A stretch of 64,000 nucleotides of DNA from Homoserinimonas sp044769865 (GCF_044769865.1 NZ_JBIZWA010000002.1:659733-723732), one strand, 5' to 3'; shown: positions 16,532-28,434, numbered from the stretch's first letter. Numbers and translations are program-made. Notes: generated from the sequence alone by a model not told the origin.

Positions 16532-17567
16532 TCAAGGAGCGCCGGGAAGGCTTTCGCATGCGATGAGATCGCCGTCCTGATCGAGGCGCGCTATGTCTCC
16601 GTAATGGGGGATAGGTCCAGAACCATGCGTGCGCCTCCGCATAATTCGCGAAGTCGGCGCAGTTCTTAACATCGCCAGGGTTGCTCGGGACAGATGGTGC
16701 TGGCGTCGTTGGCGGAGGAGGCGGCGGTAGTGCGGGGAGCGGCGCTGCTGCCGGCACGCCGGTGGGAACCCTAAACCGCTCCGACTCATACAGCCAAATG
16801 TGCCTAGGGTAGGTTGCTCGCACGTGCGCCGCTTCCGTTGCGCTGGCGGTGTAGAAGTGATGCCGGTAGGTGTCGCTCCAGAACCGTGAGACCGCGTTGG
16901 TGGGGGTGACCGAAGTGTCCATCGGGTACACGTAGTAGGCAACGCGTTCGTACTTCCACACGTAGTCGTCATAAGCGTTGATGACGTAGTCACGCTCGGC
17001 CACGCTGGTGGTGTAGAAGTGGCCAGCGAACGCGTCACTCCAGAACCGGAACAACGGAACGGTCCCCGGCTGCCGCGTTGCGAACGCGCCGTACTTCGGA
17101 CCTTCATACTTCCACACGTGGGTCGGGTAGGTCCGCATGATGTGGTCGCGCTCAGCCTGACTGATGGTGTAGAAGTGGCCCATGTGCTTGTCGCTCCAGA
17201 ACCGGTAGACAGGAGCTGCAGGGCCTGCCACCGGCGGACTCGGCGTCCATCCGGGACCGACCACCTCAGGCAGCGTCACTAGGGCTGATCCGCACGACCC
17301 TGACAACAAGTTAGTGAGCGCACTCTGCTCGGCGGCGTCGATAGATAGCTGCCACCGATACTTCACCAGCACCCACTCGGTGGCGTACTGACAGTGAACG
17401 GCAGAAGCAGGCGGCAACCAGACGGCCGGGTCACGATCACCCTTCGATTGATTGACGTTGTCCGTAACCGCGACCAGCGACGGTCCGAAGTCTAGGTCGT
17501 TGGCGAAGGCTTGCCTCTGCTCTGCAGTCCAACCGTGCGCACCGGACTTCCACGCTTCTGACAGCAG
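16532..17567 (-). pseudogene. Secreted HNH nuclease with three DUF5648 repeats and Excalibur domain, truncated and frameshifted
   Basis: Read from 17567 leftward the frame gives SEAWKSGAHGWT, FANDL, NQSKGDRDPAVWLPP and CQYATEWVLVKYRW: the C-terminal half of a DUF1524/GmrSD-C HNH nuclease as found in secreted actinobacterial proteins. The first half with the DHV catalytic His is gone at about 17567. Three DUF5648 repeats follow (RFWSD...GHFYT), then a Pro-rich linker and an Excalibur calcium-binding domain. Excalibur is broken: after WFWTYP the frame is lost at a G5 run (16606-16610, plus strand); removing one base restores HYGDIARLDQDGDLIACESL with the DxDxDG loop. So there are two independent lesions. 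Confidence 0.75.
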
Positions 17568-17639
17568 TCCCTTTCAGCCAAGACATCGGTTTCCGTAACG
17601 GGGGTTGAGTCGTGCGATTTCCTGTCCGAGTACCTAACC

Positions 17640-18005
17640 ATGGAGGCGGTCCGGCTCCTCTACCAAGACGGCCTCTGCTCCGACATAGCGGAGGCCGCCG
17701 TTCCCCCTCCCGCCACACAGCAGCCTGGCGGCGGGATTGCCTGGAACCAGGCCATCGGCTACGCCGGCACTATTCAGCGAGTCTGCGGGCCGCTTGCCGG
17801 AGGTGGCAACGACTACGATGACGTGTTCCTCAACCTCGGTCGCGACTATCCCGACCCCGCACGCTTCCAAATCGTGGTGTGGGACGTTGGATCTCTCGAG
17901 CCCATCGATGGCGGCAGGACGCTTTGCACCTCGGGAGTGATCACGCTCCACGAAGGCGTCGCGCAGATCGAGCTTTACGACCCAAGCGCGACCGAAATCT
18001 ACTAG
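17640..18005 (+). CDS. OB-fold-like protein, probably 5'-truncated secreted gene
   Basis: From the ATG at 17640 there are 121 residues; the frame is open upstream to about 17562 (SLSAKTSVSVTGVES). The second half, TIQRVCGPLAGG then VFLNLGRDYPDPARFQIVVWD and GVITLHEGVAQIEL (runs split), fits the OB-fold seen beside nuclease domains in secreted proteins (YhcR-like, NxGxxYP...V.IW pattern). No signal peptide is present, and the upstream break coincides with that of the divergent nuclease gene, so the export signal was probably deleted with it. Confidence 0.5.
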   Translation: MEAVRLLYQDGLCSDIAEAAVPPPATQQPGGGIAWNQAIGYAGTIQRVCGPLAGGGNDYDDVFLNLGRDYPDPARFQIVVWDVGSLEPIDGGRTLCTSGVITLHEGVAQIELYDPSATEIY

Positions 18006-18016
18006 ATGAGGGATCT

Positions 18017-18062
18017 GCTGCATGGCTAGGTGACAGATCAAGACGTCACCTGACCATGCAGC
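18017..18062. repeat. 46-bp inverted repeat, 18-bp arms
   Basis: Arms 18017-18034 and 18045-18062 pair at 16 of 18 positions around a 10-base loop. There is no T-run, so it is not a typical intrinsic terminator. It lies between the OB-fold gene and the PD-(D/E)XK gene and covers one possible start (ATG 18056) of the latter. Confidence 0.75.
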
Positions 18063-18100
18063 ACCTCCCGTCCTCTATACGCGTCCAGTACCGTGACATC

Positions 18101-19225
18101 ATGACGCTCGACTTGTCGTTCCTTGAGGTTTCCCTGTCGCCAGCCCGGAGCGTCCAGCGGCCGGTCAATGTGTACGACATCCTGCGTGAGGGGTGGCGGG
18201 AGACCCGTGTCGACATGACGCTGCAGTTCTTCCTTGACCCGACGGAACGCCATGGTCTCGGGTCACTCGTAATGGACGCACTCCTCCGCCTCCTCGACGG
18301 AGCACCGGGCATCGACGCGGGCGGTCACAGCAGCAAGAGGTTGATCGCAAAGGAAGCGGAAGGCTCTAACGCGTGGGAGATCGCCACGCAGGTCGATTTC
18401 ATCGACGTGTATGCAGCAAACCCGGATCTGGGCATTGCGGTTGTGCTTGAGAACAAGATCGGCCATGTGCTCGATAACCCGCTAAGAAAGTATGCGGAGT
18501 ACGCCCAGAACGACGGTTTCGACACGGTGATCGTGGCGGTACTCGCACCTGAGGCGCGGGAGCATTCCGACCCAGCACAGAGCGACTACCTGTCCCGAGC
18601 TGTCACCTACGCCGAGTTGAGCGCTGAGATCAAGCGGGCACCAGAGCTGGTCGAGTTCCTGATGAACCCCGGAGATACGGACCAGCGGCGCAGCCTCGAC
18701 CTCCTACAACAGTTCATCGAAGCCCGACACGGGGAGAGAGAAATGACAGACCTTGAAGATGAAGTACAGCGGCTCGATGAGTGGCGGCACGTTCTAGACG
18801 AACACCGACTCGCGATCACCGCGTTCGAGGAAGCGCGCAGCAGCATCGGGCGTCTCATTCGCGATCGAAGGAAGCGCATCGAACCTCTGATCGCCGACCG
18901 TCTCGAAGCGCTGAGCCTGGAGACAGGATGGGAAGCGCACGGCGGCATCCGAGAAGAGACGTGGAATGCCTACCACTTTCCATCAGCAGACTGGACTGTC
19001 GAACTCAAGTTCTCAGCTGACCCGTCCCGCCCGATGATCTACGTTTACGACCGACGTGGACTCACCTACAAAGATTCGACCATCGAGCCGCTCGGCCTGA
19101 GTTGGACCGACAGCGACGCGGATATCTCCGACGCCTTCATTGAACGCGTTGTTCAGATTCTCAATCAGGTGAAAACCGGCACCCGTCTTGAACCCGGCAG
19201 TGAGACCCAGGCAACGACTCCATAG
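18101..19225 (+). CDS. PD-(D/E)XK nuclease superfamily protein
   Basis: A 374-residue protein. Around residues 97-121 the sequence TQVDFIDVY-x(8)-IAVVLENKIG gives the PD-(D/E)XK core: Asp99/Asp102, then Glu117-x-Lys119. This fits the PDDEXK_4 group of phage- and island-borne proteins, whose members are often restriction or anti-phage nucleases. The C-terminal half (LDEWRHVLDEHRLAITAFEEARSS) is helical and likely coiled coil. The ATG at 18101 (MTLDLSFLEV) is preferred; an ATG at 18056 lies inside the inverted repeat. It stands alone and converges on a small membrane-protein frame. Confidence 0.75.
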   Translation: MTLDLSFLEVSLSPARSVQRPVNVYDILREGWRETRVDMTLQFFLDPTERHGLGSLVMDALLRLLDGAPGIDAGGHSSKRLIAKEAEGSNAWEIATQVDFIDVYAANPDLGIAVVLENKIGHVLDNPLRKYAEYAQNDGFDTVIVAVLAPEAREHSDPAQSDYLSRAVTYAELSAEIKRAPELVEFLMNPGDTDQRRSLDLLQQFIEARHGEREMTDLEDEVQRLDEWRHVLDEHRLAITAFEEARSSIGRLIRDRRKRIEPLIADRLEALSLETGWEAHGGIREETWNAYHFPSADWTVELKFSADPSRPMIYVYDRRGLTYKDSTIEPLGLSWTDSDADISDAFIERVVQILNQVKTGTRLEPGSETQATTP

Positions 19226-19241
19226 GGATTCGGAATGGGCA

Positions 19242-19373
19242 TTACCGAAGATTCGCCCCGACGAAGCGAGCGAACTTGATCCATGCCTTGGCCAATAGGG
19301 CGAGGACGACCCCAAGCAACACCCACCACAGCCAGGGGTTGGAGGCCGCGGCGACTACAAATTGGTCCGGCAT
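19242..19373 (-). CDS. Possible 43-residue single-helix membrane peptide
   Basis: ATG at 19373, TAA at 19244-19242. The sequence has a strong hydrophobic helix (PWLWWVLLGVVLALLAKAW) followed by basic residues (KFARFVGANLR), a plausible small inner-membrane protein. There is no good ribosome site, and no family is known. Confidence 0.4.
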   Translation of the reverse strand: MPDQFVVAAASNPWLWWVLLGVVLALLAKAWIKFARFVGANLR

Positions 19374-19511
19374 GGAGCTGATGGCACCCAGATGGCCTCA
19401 CGACGCATCGGCAGTAGTTCGCTGATGTTCATGAGAGGTGCCACAGGGTGCATCCGGACGATGAACCAGCAGCCGGTGACACGGCTGCATCAGCGCTCGA
19501 AGACGATCCTG

Positions 19512-19931
19512 TTACTTCACCGCGCGCGCGAGGTGCGAGATCCGCGCCCACGGGAGGTGCTTGCGCAGTAGGCCGGGGCGCTTCCGCGCGTTTGGCTCGT
19601 TCCTAGCGGCGTCAGCGGCCGCCTGCACCACGGCAGGATCCTCGCCCAGAGCTTCTGCCATCCAGACGAATGCTGCCGGGCACAGCAGACGGTTGTAGGT
19701 CGTACGCGCGCTCGTGTTCGGCGCCTTGCGCGTGAATGCTCCTGAGCCGCGGCTGTCCTGACTATTGAACCAGCCGGTCATGTGCTCCTGCTGGCTTGAC
19801 CACCACGCGCCCTTGAGCTGGGGCCGGTCCCGCTCGTAAGCGTCGGAGATTGGTAGGTGGGGCTCCAGCCGCCGCAGCACGCGAACAAAATCGTGGACGT
19901 GCATGTCGTCGCTGAGAAGTGTCTCTGCCAT
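19512..19931 (-). CDS. Conserved hypothetical protein
   Basis: A 139-residue protein from ATG 19931 (another ATG at 19940 adds three residues). Features are WWSSQQEHMTGWFNSQ, a Ser/Thr-rich TRKAPNTSARTTYNRLLCP, and AFVWMAEALGEDPAVVQAAADAAR, a pattern I have seen in unannotated actinobacterial proteins of this size. It is soluble and mixed alpha. Function unknown. Confidence 0.6.
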   Translation of the reverse strand: MAETLLSDDMHVHDFVRVLRRLEPHLPISDAYERDRPQLKGAWWSSQQEHMTGWFNSQDSRGSGAFTRKAPNTSARTTYNRLLCPAAFVWMAEALGEDPAVVQAAADAARNEPNARKRPGLLRKHLPWARISHLARAVK

Positions 19932-20056
19932 AGGCACCATTCTGCTCTGGGAAGCGGGTGCCGGAGTGCTCGTAGTTGGCGCCGACCATGGTTCCTGTGC
20001 TCGGAGCAGGCTCTCTTCTACCTACGTCATCTGTGCCGCGATATCGATGAGCCCAA

Positions 20057-20650
20057 ATGGCTCGGTGCGCGTGCGAGGACGCGGCGCATGGCAGTATTGC
20101 TCCGGTGGAAGGACACCAGGATTCAGCCTCAGGTTGTTCCCTGTGGCAAATAGTCCAGGACTCGACTCGCGGCCCCATAGACCGGAGCTACCTAGTCAGC
20201 TTGGTTCGCGAGCGCTACCTGTTTCATGCGCTGCCACATGCACGAACCGTTGGCGAAAGATCTGTCCTGCCCAAACCATTCGCCTCCACTGTCGCTAGCG
20301 CAGTTTGGATGGACGCAACCGGAAGCCCCATAGCTCCGAGCAAAGCCAGTCGCACACCGACACTCACTTCCATCGGCCAGTATCTCTCTCGACTCACGCG
20401 TGTCGCCGCCGATCCCGAAAAGGGGCTGGACGCTCTCAGCACCTCGGCCGACTTCAGGGAGGCGGAAACGAGGCGGAAAACTGGTGGGTCGGGCGAAATT
20501 CGGAGGGCTTTCGAAGCGCACGCTTTCGAAGTGTTCGAAGCCACTCTCTCGGCTCAGGAACGCGAAGCTATACGGACGGTCCGGCGCCTCATCCACGAGA
20601 ACGGTCCCGTCGCGGGATTGATCATCAAGCGCTTGAGCGACACTCCATAG
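20057..20650 (+). CDS. Hypothetical protein, start uncertain
   Basis: The open frame (up to 197 residues) reads coherently in its last 115 residues (SIGQYLSRLTRVAADPEKG..., AFEVFEATLSAQEREAIRTV) with a helical, charged composition. The first part is less convincing, so an internal ATG at 20309 (MDATGSPIAPSK) may be the real start. No family is recognised and no ribosome site decides the start. Confidence 0.35.
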   Translation: MARCACEDAAHGSIAPVEGHQDSASGCSLWQIVQDSTRGPIDRSYLVSLVRERYLFHALPHARTVGERSVLPKPFASTVASAVWMDATGSPIAPSKASRTPTLTSIGQYLSRLTRVAADPEKGLDALSTSADFREAETRRKTGGSGEIRRAFEAHAFEVFEATLSAQEREAIRTVRRLIHENGPVAGLIIKRLSDTP

Positions 20651-20952
20651 TCAACACAATGAGACGGCCGAATGACGGCCCCGCTGCTCAGGCGGTCTCC
20701 TGGACCGTCACCGGCTTGGGACACGCGAAGGGACGGTCCAGATGTCATCGGTGACGCGGTCGCGGTCGCGGTATGCGACGATCACGCGTGCGCCACCCTG
20801 CGGCTCGCCGTCGACCGGTGCGCGACGCTCCAAGGGCCTTCGTTCACGGCGTGGTCTCGGTCAGGGCGGTATCGAGTACGGCGCGCTCAGCAACGGGGTC
20901 GTACCCCTCCCAGCCGTGTCCGCGATGTCACTTCTCGCCGCGTGAACATGGG
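20651..20952. other. 302-bp intergenic stretch without a supported gene
   Basis: Only short overlapping frames on both strands, none with a recognisable motif. It separates the convergent hypothetical gene and the end of the restriction-like operon, so a terminator may be present, but I see no clear stem with T-run. Confidence 0.4.
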
Positions 20953-22731
20953 CTATGAGAGAGCCGCGTCCTCCGGTGCGCCCGGTGTCGTTCCCAGAGC
21001 GGCGAGTAGGCGGGCCCGGATTCGCTGCTTGCGTTGCTCGAAGAACGACGCGAAGTCCGCCAAGTCAAGCGGAAGCCCGTCGAGGTCGTTCTCGGTGAGG
21101 TACGTGGCGCGCTTGTCCTCGCTCGGGAAGGCAGTGTCGATCCACTCCGCAGGCAGGCCGTCCTGCTTCTCGATGTTGGCGGTCCCAGCGAGCAGTTGGA
21201 GGTTCGGCAGGAGGTTCACGGCCGCGAGGTAGTCGTCGAGGCTGTCGAGGGGAATCCCGGCGTCGACGAGCTTCTTCTTGGTGAACCGGGACTTGGGGAA
21301 GATGTGATCTTCATGGAACTTCTTGCTCAGGTCCAGTCCCGGGTACAGCACCGAGAGAACGGAGAACGTTCGCTGGCCGGCGTACTTGAGGTTGAGCAGC
21401 TCGTCGATCTCTGCGTTGTCGAACGCGAGGCTCTTGCCAACGGCCGCCATCGCCTCCTCGACCGAAGCGACCGGAAAGCCGTTCATTGAGTTGGTGCGGA
21501 GGACATCGCGGATGCGGGTGAGAAGAGTGTCGAGCCCAGAACCCCAGATGCCGCGCTTGACCAGCGAGCGGGTCACCCATCGTTGAAGGGCGAGCCTGTC
21601 GGCAGCGTCCGCGGTGGAATCGAGGTAGGAGTCGCCCGCACCCCGCAAGTGCAGGTAATGCGCGACCGGGACGATCACACTGTTCGCGGTGAGGTTGCGC
21701 TCGTTGTACCCGAACTGCTGAAGCAGCGTCGCAGCACGCAGCAACGCACCCTTGATCTGCGGCCAGGCTGCCTCCACCTTGGCCATGTTGCCTTGGGTGA
21801 AGTTGGTGACCTTGAACCGCACATCCACGTCCGCGATCGTCAGTGCGGTCTTCAGCACCACGTCCTTGGAGAACGAGAACTGGCGGCCGGCGTTGCTGTT
21901 GATCTCGGAGACCAGCGAGCGGACTTCCTCACGGGCGTCCAGTTCTTGCCACTGGTTCGTGGCCATCGACAGCAGCAGATCGGAGTACGAGAGCGTGGTG
22001 CCGCCGCTGTTGACGCGGACAAAGATTTCGAGCACCTTGTCTGCGTCCTGATCAGTGACCAGGAAGTAGTTCATCGGCTTGAGAACCCGCACCGCCTCGT
22101 ACAAGTCATAGAGCCGCTGGAACGCGTCAGCCGATCCGGCGATACCCCGTTGCTCCAGCTCTCGCATGATCGCAGGGCCGGCATTGGCGAGATCGAGGAC
22201 CGCGCCTACCCGGAACCACTTGTCTGCCTCGCCACCCGCCGGGGATGCCTCCCGGTCGGTGAGAAACCGCAGGTCGTACTTGGTGCCGAGTTCCTCGTCG
22301 TCGGGCTCGTCGACGAGGTTGAGGTAGAGGCGCTTGACGGGGAACGCGTCCGCGCTGTTCCACCAGGCGTACTTCTTCTTCTCCGCAAAGCTGCCGTACA
22401 GCGCGATGTTCAGCGAGGTGAGCCGCTGCTGCCCATCGAGAACTGCCGTCGTGCCGCTCCCGGAAGGAACCGTCGCCTTGTCGGCGTAGGGATTGTCGCG
22501 CTCGTGGTAGTTAGTCAGGAACTCGTAGAACGTGTACGACTGCGCCGTCTCGGGTTTCACGTCCCACAACAGGAACGACCCGACCGGGTATCCACGCATG
22601 AGGCTATCGACGAGCTTGGTGATCTGATCGGCGCCCCAGACGAACTCGCGCTGGATCGCGGGCATCAGGTACTCGCGCTTGTGGATAGCGGTCAGCATCT
22701 CCTCGATGCTGCGCGGGGACTGGAAGGACAT
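20953..22731 (-). CDS. DUF262 (GmrSD/SspE-like) protein with C-terminal HNH
   Basis: A 592-residue protein. The N-terminal DUF262 domain has the ParB-like signature QREFVW (residues 27-32) and DGQQRLTSL (99-107), used for NTP binding and hydrolysis in GmrS and SspE. Near residue 480, KFHEDHIFPKSRF is the His-containing strand of a DUF1524-type HNH nuclease. In known systems this pair senses modified or phosphorothioated DNA and nicks it. It is the last gene of the five-gene operon, starting 30 bases after the helicase stop. Length fits the family. Confidence 0.85.
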   Translation of the reverse strand: MSFQSPRSIEEMLTAIHKREYLMPAIQREFVWGADQITKLVDSLMRGYPVGSFLLWDVKPETAQSYTFYEFLTNYHERDNPYADKATVPSGSGTTAVLDGQQRLTSLNIALYGSFAEKKKYAWWNSADAFPVKRLYLNLVDEPDDEELGTKYDLRFLTDREASPAGGEADKWFRVGAVLDLANAGPAIMRELEQRGIAGSADAFQRLYDLYEAVRVLKPMNYFLVTDQDADKVLEIFVRVNSGGTTLSYSDLLLSMATNQWQELDAREEVRSLVSEINSNAGRQFSFSKDVVLKTALTIADVDVRFKVTNFTQGNMAKVEAAWPQIKGALLRAATLLQQFGYNERNLTANSVIVPVAHYLHLRGAGDSYLDSTADAADRLALQRWVTRSLVKRGIWGSGLDTLLTRIRDVLRTNSMNGFPVASVEEAMAAVGKSLAFDNAEIDELLNLKYAGQRTFSVLSVLYPGLDLSKKFHEDHIFPKSRFTKKKLVDAGIPLDSLDDYLAAVNLLPNLQLLAGTANIEKQDGLPAEWIDTAFPSEDKRATYLTENDLDGLPLDLADFASFFEQRKQRIRARLLAALGTTPGAPEDAALS

Positions 22732-22761
22732 GCGGTTTCTCTCGGTCAGGCGGGCATTTGG

Positions 22762-25324
<2,563 letters not shown>

Positions 25325-25332
<8 letters not shown>

Positions 25333-26986
25333 CGCTATCGTCGGCCCCGTCCTCGTCGAAGAGGGTGTCGTCGTGGGCAGCGACCTGGGACTCGATGAAC
25401 GCGATCTCGTCGTCGGTCAGTCCGTAGCGCTCGTACAGGAGAGCATCTGTCCAGTCCCGATCGAGAGGAACATCTGGGACAAAAGCGTACACATCCCGAG
25501 TAGCGTGCTGAGTGGACTTACGGAGCGACACAAGGAAGCGGACAAAGCGGGTGCGCAGGTACGCGGCGTACCGCGTCGCTTCCTCCTCAGCGTCAAACCT
25601 TCCAGCGACAAGATACGTTTCCGTGCAAGCTGTGCCGGGGCCAGCAATGATCGGTTTGGAGAGGAACTTCGTCTCGACCGCAGCGCTCGTGCCCTGCACA
25701 GCGGTCATCAGGACCTTCCACTGATCGATCCACCCGTCACTCAGCGGAACCTCACTTCGGGCGACCCAAGTGATCTTGCGAGAACCGAACAGCTGTACCG
25801 GGTCCTTCAAACCGCTGGCGGTTGGCTTGCCATGAAAGAAGGTGCGTAGACCGAATGGCTTGCCTGTAGACACGCGAGTGTCGAGCGTTGGCTCGTGCTT
25901 CGCGCGGACCTTCTCTAGGATTGGAACAGCTTCGTTGCGTCGAACCAAGACATCGTAGGCATCGAGGAACCGGGTCGCCTTCTCGCCCACCGGCTGCCCG
26001 TCCCACATCGTCTGGATCGTGCAAGGGCCGTCGTGTTCGCGGTCCCAGAGGAAGTATGAGACCCCGCCTCTGATCTTCACGCCTGGGAAGGCCTCGTAGA
26101 GCTTTGGGTAGTCGACGATGTCGTGCATGCGGTGATCGGACAGCATCTTCTTGCGGTACTCATCGAGGCCCTTGCCTCCCGCAAACCAGCGAGACGGAGT
26201 GACAAAGACTGCGAAGCGTGGGTCGAGCCCCAGCGCCTTCTCTACGAACATCTGGTAAATCGGTGCAGCGGAGGTGCCGTAGCCGCCGTCGCTGAGCTGG
26301 TACGGCGGGTTGCCGATAATGACGTCGAACTGCATGTTGTCTCCGAACAGCTCGGCGATCCGAGCCTTGATGTCGTCGGTATGGATAAAGGCGTAGGCGT
26401 GAGTCTCAAGATCGTCACCACGTGCGTAGTCATCCTCGCCCGCTCCGCAGTAGATGCACTTGCGGTTGGTATAGACGATGACTTCTTCGCTGGTCAGCGG
26501 ATCGGATCGGAACTCTCGTTTCCCGCCACCCCAGGTGTGCTCGGTGCGCTCGAACCAGATATTGCCGTCCTCGGTCGTGAATGACTTGGCGATCGAGTGC
26601 GTGCCGTTGGCGAACTTCGAGCAGTAGACGCTCCGGCGCGCAAGCAGCGCAGTGAGCTGGGTGATCCCGATGCCGAACACCTGATGGGTGAGGATGTGAT
26701 CGACGCGTTGGTCGAGGTCGGGGATTGCCAGGATCAGTCCGTCGGTGAGCCGACGGACGATCTCGCGGAGGAACACGCCGGACTTGGTGAACGGATCGAG
26801 GAACGTGACATCGGGGTTAGCCCAGATGTTCGCGCCGTCGTTGGCGTCTGCCCACGCGGCGGCAAGCGTGTCGAGCATCTGGTTCGCGAACTCGGGCGGG
26901 GTGAAGACCTCATCGTTCGAGAGGTTTGCGATGCAGGTCAGGACATCCGGGTTGTGCCCTCGTAGGGTGAATGGTGCAAGGGTCAT
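25325..26986 (-). CDS. Eco57I-type N6-adenine DNA methyltransferase subunit
   Basis: A 553-residue protein with DPFTKSGVFL (residues 64-73, motif I variant with Lys in place of the usual Gly-Ser lead) and IGNPPYQL (224-231), the NPPY motif of N6-adenine methyltransferases. A CxxC-containing insert (KCIYCGAGEDD, near 177-180) suggests a zinc-bound finger. The C-terminal 250 residues lack motifs and may be target recognition. The ATG at 26986 overlaps the stop of the preceding methyltransferase gene by 4 bases. Two consecutive genes each carry a methyltransferase motif I, so they are either subunits of one enzyme or two enzymes. Confidence 0.85.
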
Positions 26987-27627
26987 ACGGCTGCCTCGGC
27001 GATCTGGCGGACGGTCATCGTCGGATAGGTCTGCGCGGGAACGAACAGGTCGTCGTCGTCGAGTTCGCCGAACAGGGTTCCCTCGTACGAGGCGCGCTGA
27101 GTGAGGTCGTCGTAGCGAAAGTCGCGCCTCTGGAACTTCCCCTTGCCGAGGTAGCCCCACTCAGGAAAGGTAATCGGTTGACCGCTTGGCACGGTCATGG
27201 TCAAGGCATCGCCCTGCACGATGTTCACGGCTAGGACCGCGCGTGCCGCTTGCGCCCACTGGTCATCGTTGCCGATACCCAAGAACGTGTTGAACACCTC
27301 GGCGAGATTGTGGCGGCACTCTTCGGCGTTGTCTGCGAGAAGTTCGATACCGTAGGTGCACATCAGCGCGAACAATGCGTAGTGGCGCTTCTCGAACTCG
27401 CTCTTGCCGTGCCGAAGCTCGACCGTGGCGAGCTTGCGAGCCAGGACGGGGATGAGGAAGTTTCCAGAGCCGCAGGCGGGTTCGAGCACGCGGGAGTCGA
27501 TCCGCTCAGACTCGTGCTTAACGAGGTCGAGCATGTCCTCGACCATCCACGCCGGCGTGAACACCTCGCCGTGGTCCGCAACGCGTTGCTTGGACTTCAC
27601 CAAGCGCTGGGCGTCTTTCAGGTTCAT
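26983..27627 (-). CDS. N-6 DNA methylase domain protein (short)
   Basis: A 214-residue protein with RVADHGEVFTPAWMVEDML, LEPACGSGNFLIPVL (motif I, SAM binding) and an acidic motif region near VNIVQGDALTM, i.e. the N-terminal half of a HsdM/Eco57I-type methyltransferase. An NPPY motif is not present. It ends with a stretch about transitions to targets (YDDLTQRASYEGTLFGEL), typical of the linker before a specificity domain. Overlaps its neighbours by 4 bases on both sides, so translation is coupled. Its missing NPPY is supplied by the next gene. Confidence 0.8.
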   Translation of the reverse strand: MNLKDAQRLVKSKQRVADHGEVFTPAWMVEDMLDLVKHESERIDSRVLEPACGSGNFLIPVLARKLATVELRHGKSEFEKRHYALFALMCTYGIELLADNAEECRHNLAEVFNTFLGIGNDDQWAQAARAVLAVNIVQGDALTMTVPSGQPITFPEWGYLGKGKFQRRDFRYDDLTQRASYEGTLFGELDDDDLFVPAQTYPTMTVRQIAEAAV

Positions 27628-27884
27628 CTTCCCCCCTCCCCGGGCTCGTCGTTGTCATGAGCGTAGGAGCGACCACGGACACCGGGATGGGCTAGAGAGA
27701 GCTCGTGGTCACTGGCCGCTGCACCCGCGCGCACCCAGTCGTCGATCTCGCTGGCTTGGAACTTCCAGAGGCGTCCGACCTTGTGGGCGGGCATGGCCTT
27801 CTCGGCGATCCAGGTGTAGACGGTGTCCTTGGTAACCCCGAGGTGGGCGGCGATGTCGTCTGCTGACAGCCACGGTTCAGCCAC
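27624..27884 (-). CDS. Excisionase-family (HTH_17) DNA-binding protein
   Basis: An 86-residue protein: WLSADDIAAHLGVTKDTVYTW, IAEKAMPAHKVGRLWKFQ and ASEIDDWV make the MerR/excisionase-like HTH_17 domain. I chose the GTG at 27884 because GGGAGGATCAAC directly precedes it and the homology begins there; the longer open frame to 27923 lacks support. It is the first gene of the five-gene operon and overlaps the next by 4 bases, so it probably regulates the operon or targets it to DNA. Confidence 0.85.
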   Translation of the reverse strand: MAEPWLSADDIAAHLGVTKDTVYTWIAEKAMPAHKVGRLWKFQASEIDDWVRAGAAASDHELSLAHPGVRGRSYAHDNDEPGEGGR

Positions 27885-28016
27885 GTTGATCCTCCCTCGC
27901 TCTATGGCCAGGCAGGCCAACACTCACGATGATACCGACGGAGGTAGGGCTTGAATGGGTTTTTCCGGGTGTGGCCGAACGAGGTGGATGCCGATGTGGT
28001 CGCGCCGCGCGGCCGA
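27885..28016. promoter_or_regulatory. Upstream region of the five-gene operon
   Basis: On the minus strand TATCAT (near 27930) with a weak TTCAAG about 15 bases further upstream could be a promoter. The spacing is poor, so this is only a candidate. Confidence 0.25.
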
Positions 28017-28402
28017 TCAGCATGGGGCATGCGCCTTGACCCAGGCGGTCACTGATTCCTGCCAGCGGTCGGAGTCGTTGCCCCAGCAGAGTGTGTGCCG
28101 GCGTAGAAGACCCCAAGCCCGATGAGATCCGAGCGTGCGTCTCGGAGCACCTCTGAAAGCCGGATCGGCACAGCGTCGTCGTTGGTGCCGTCGGTGCCGA
28201 TAACGCCCCTTTTTACGTCGTTGTCCATCGCGAGGCCGGTCCGTGTCGCTCGGGCAAGTGACCGATCGTCGGAAGTCACCTGAACCGTCAGCAGTCCCCT
28301 GGTATCGAGCCTCCATCTGGAGGCTGTCGTTGAACACAGACGGCGAGGCTGGACATCACAGGCCCCGATCGCAAGCATCGCGCCTCCTCGACGCGCAGCC
28401 AC
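28017..28402 (-). pseudogene. Remnant of a hypothetical gene with a frameshift
   Basis: One frame gives ...DNDVKRGVIGTDGTN then VPIRLSEVLRDARSDLIGLGVFYAG; a second continues with TLCWGNDSDRWQESVTAWVK and ends at 28017. The two halves join smoothly near 28105 if one base is changed. No family is recognised and the evidence is compositional. Confidence 0.3.
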
Positions 28403-28434
28403 CCAGGACGCGATACGACCGCTCTGCGAAAGAA

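Noticed and set aside
18017..18062. Integron attC site
   Set aside because: No integron integrase or cassette structure; arms lack attC core sites.
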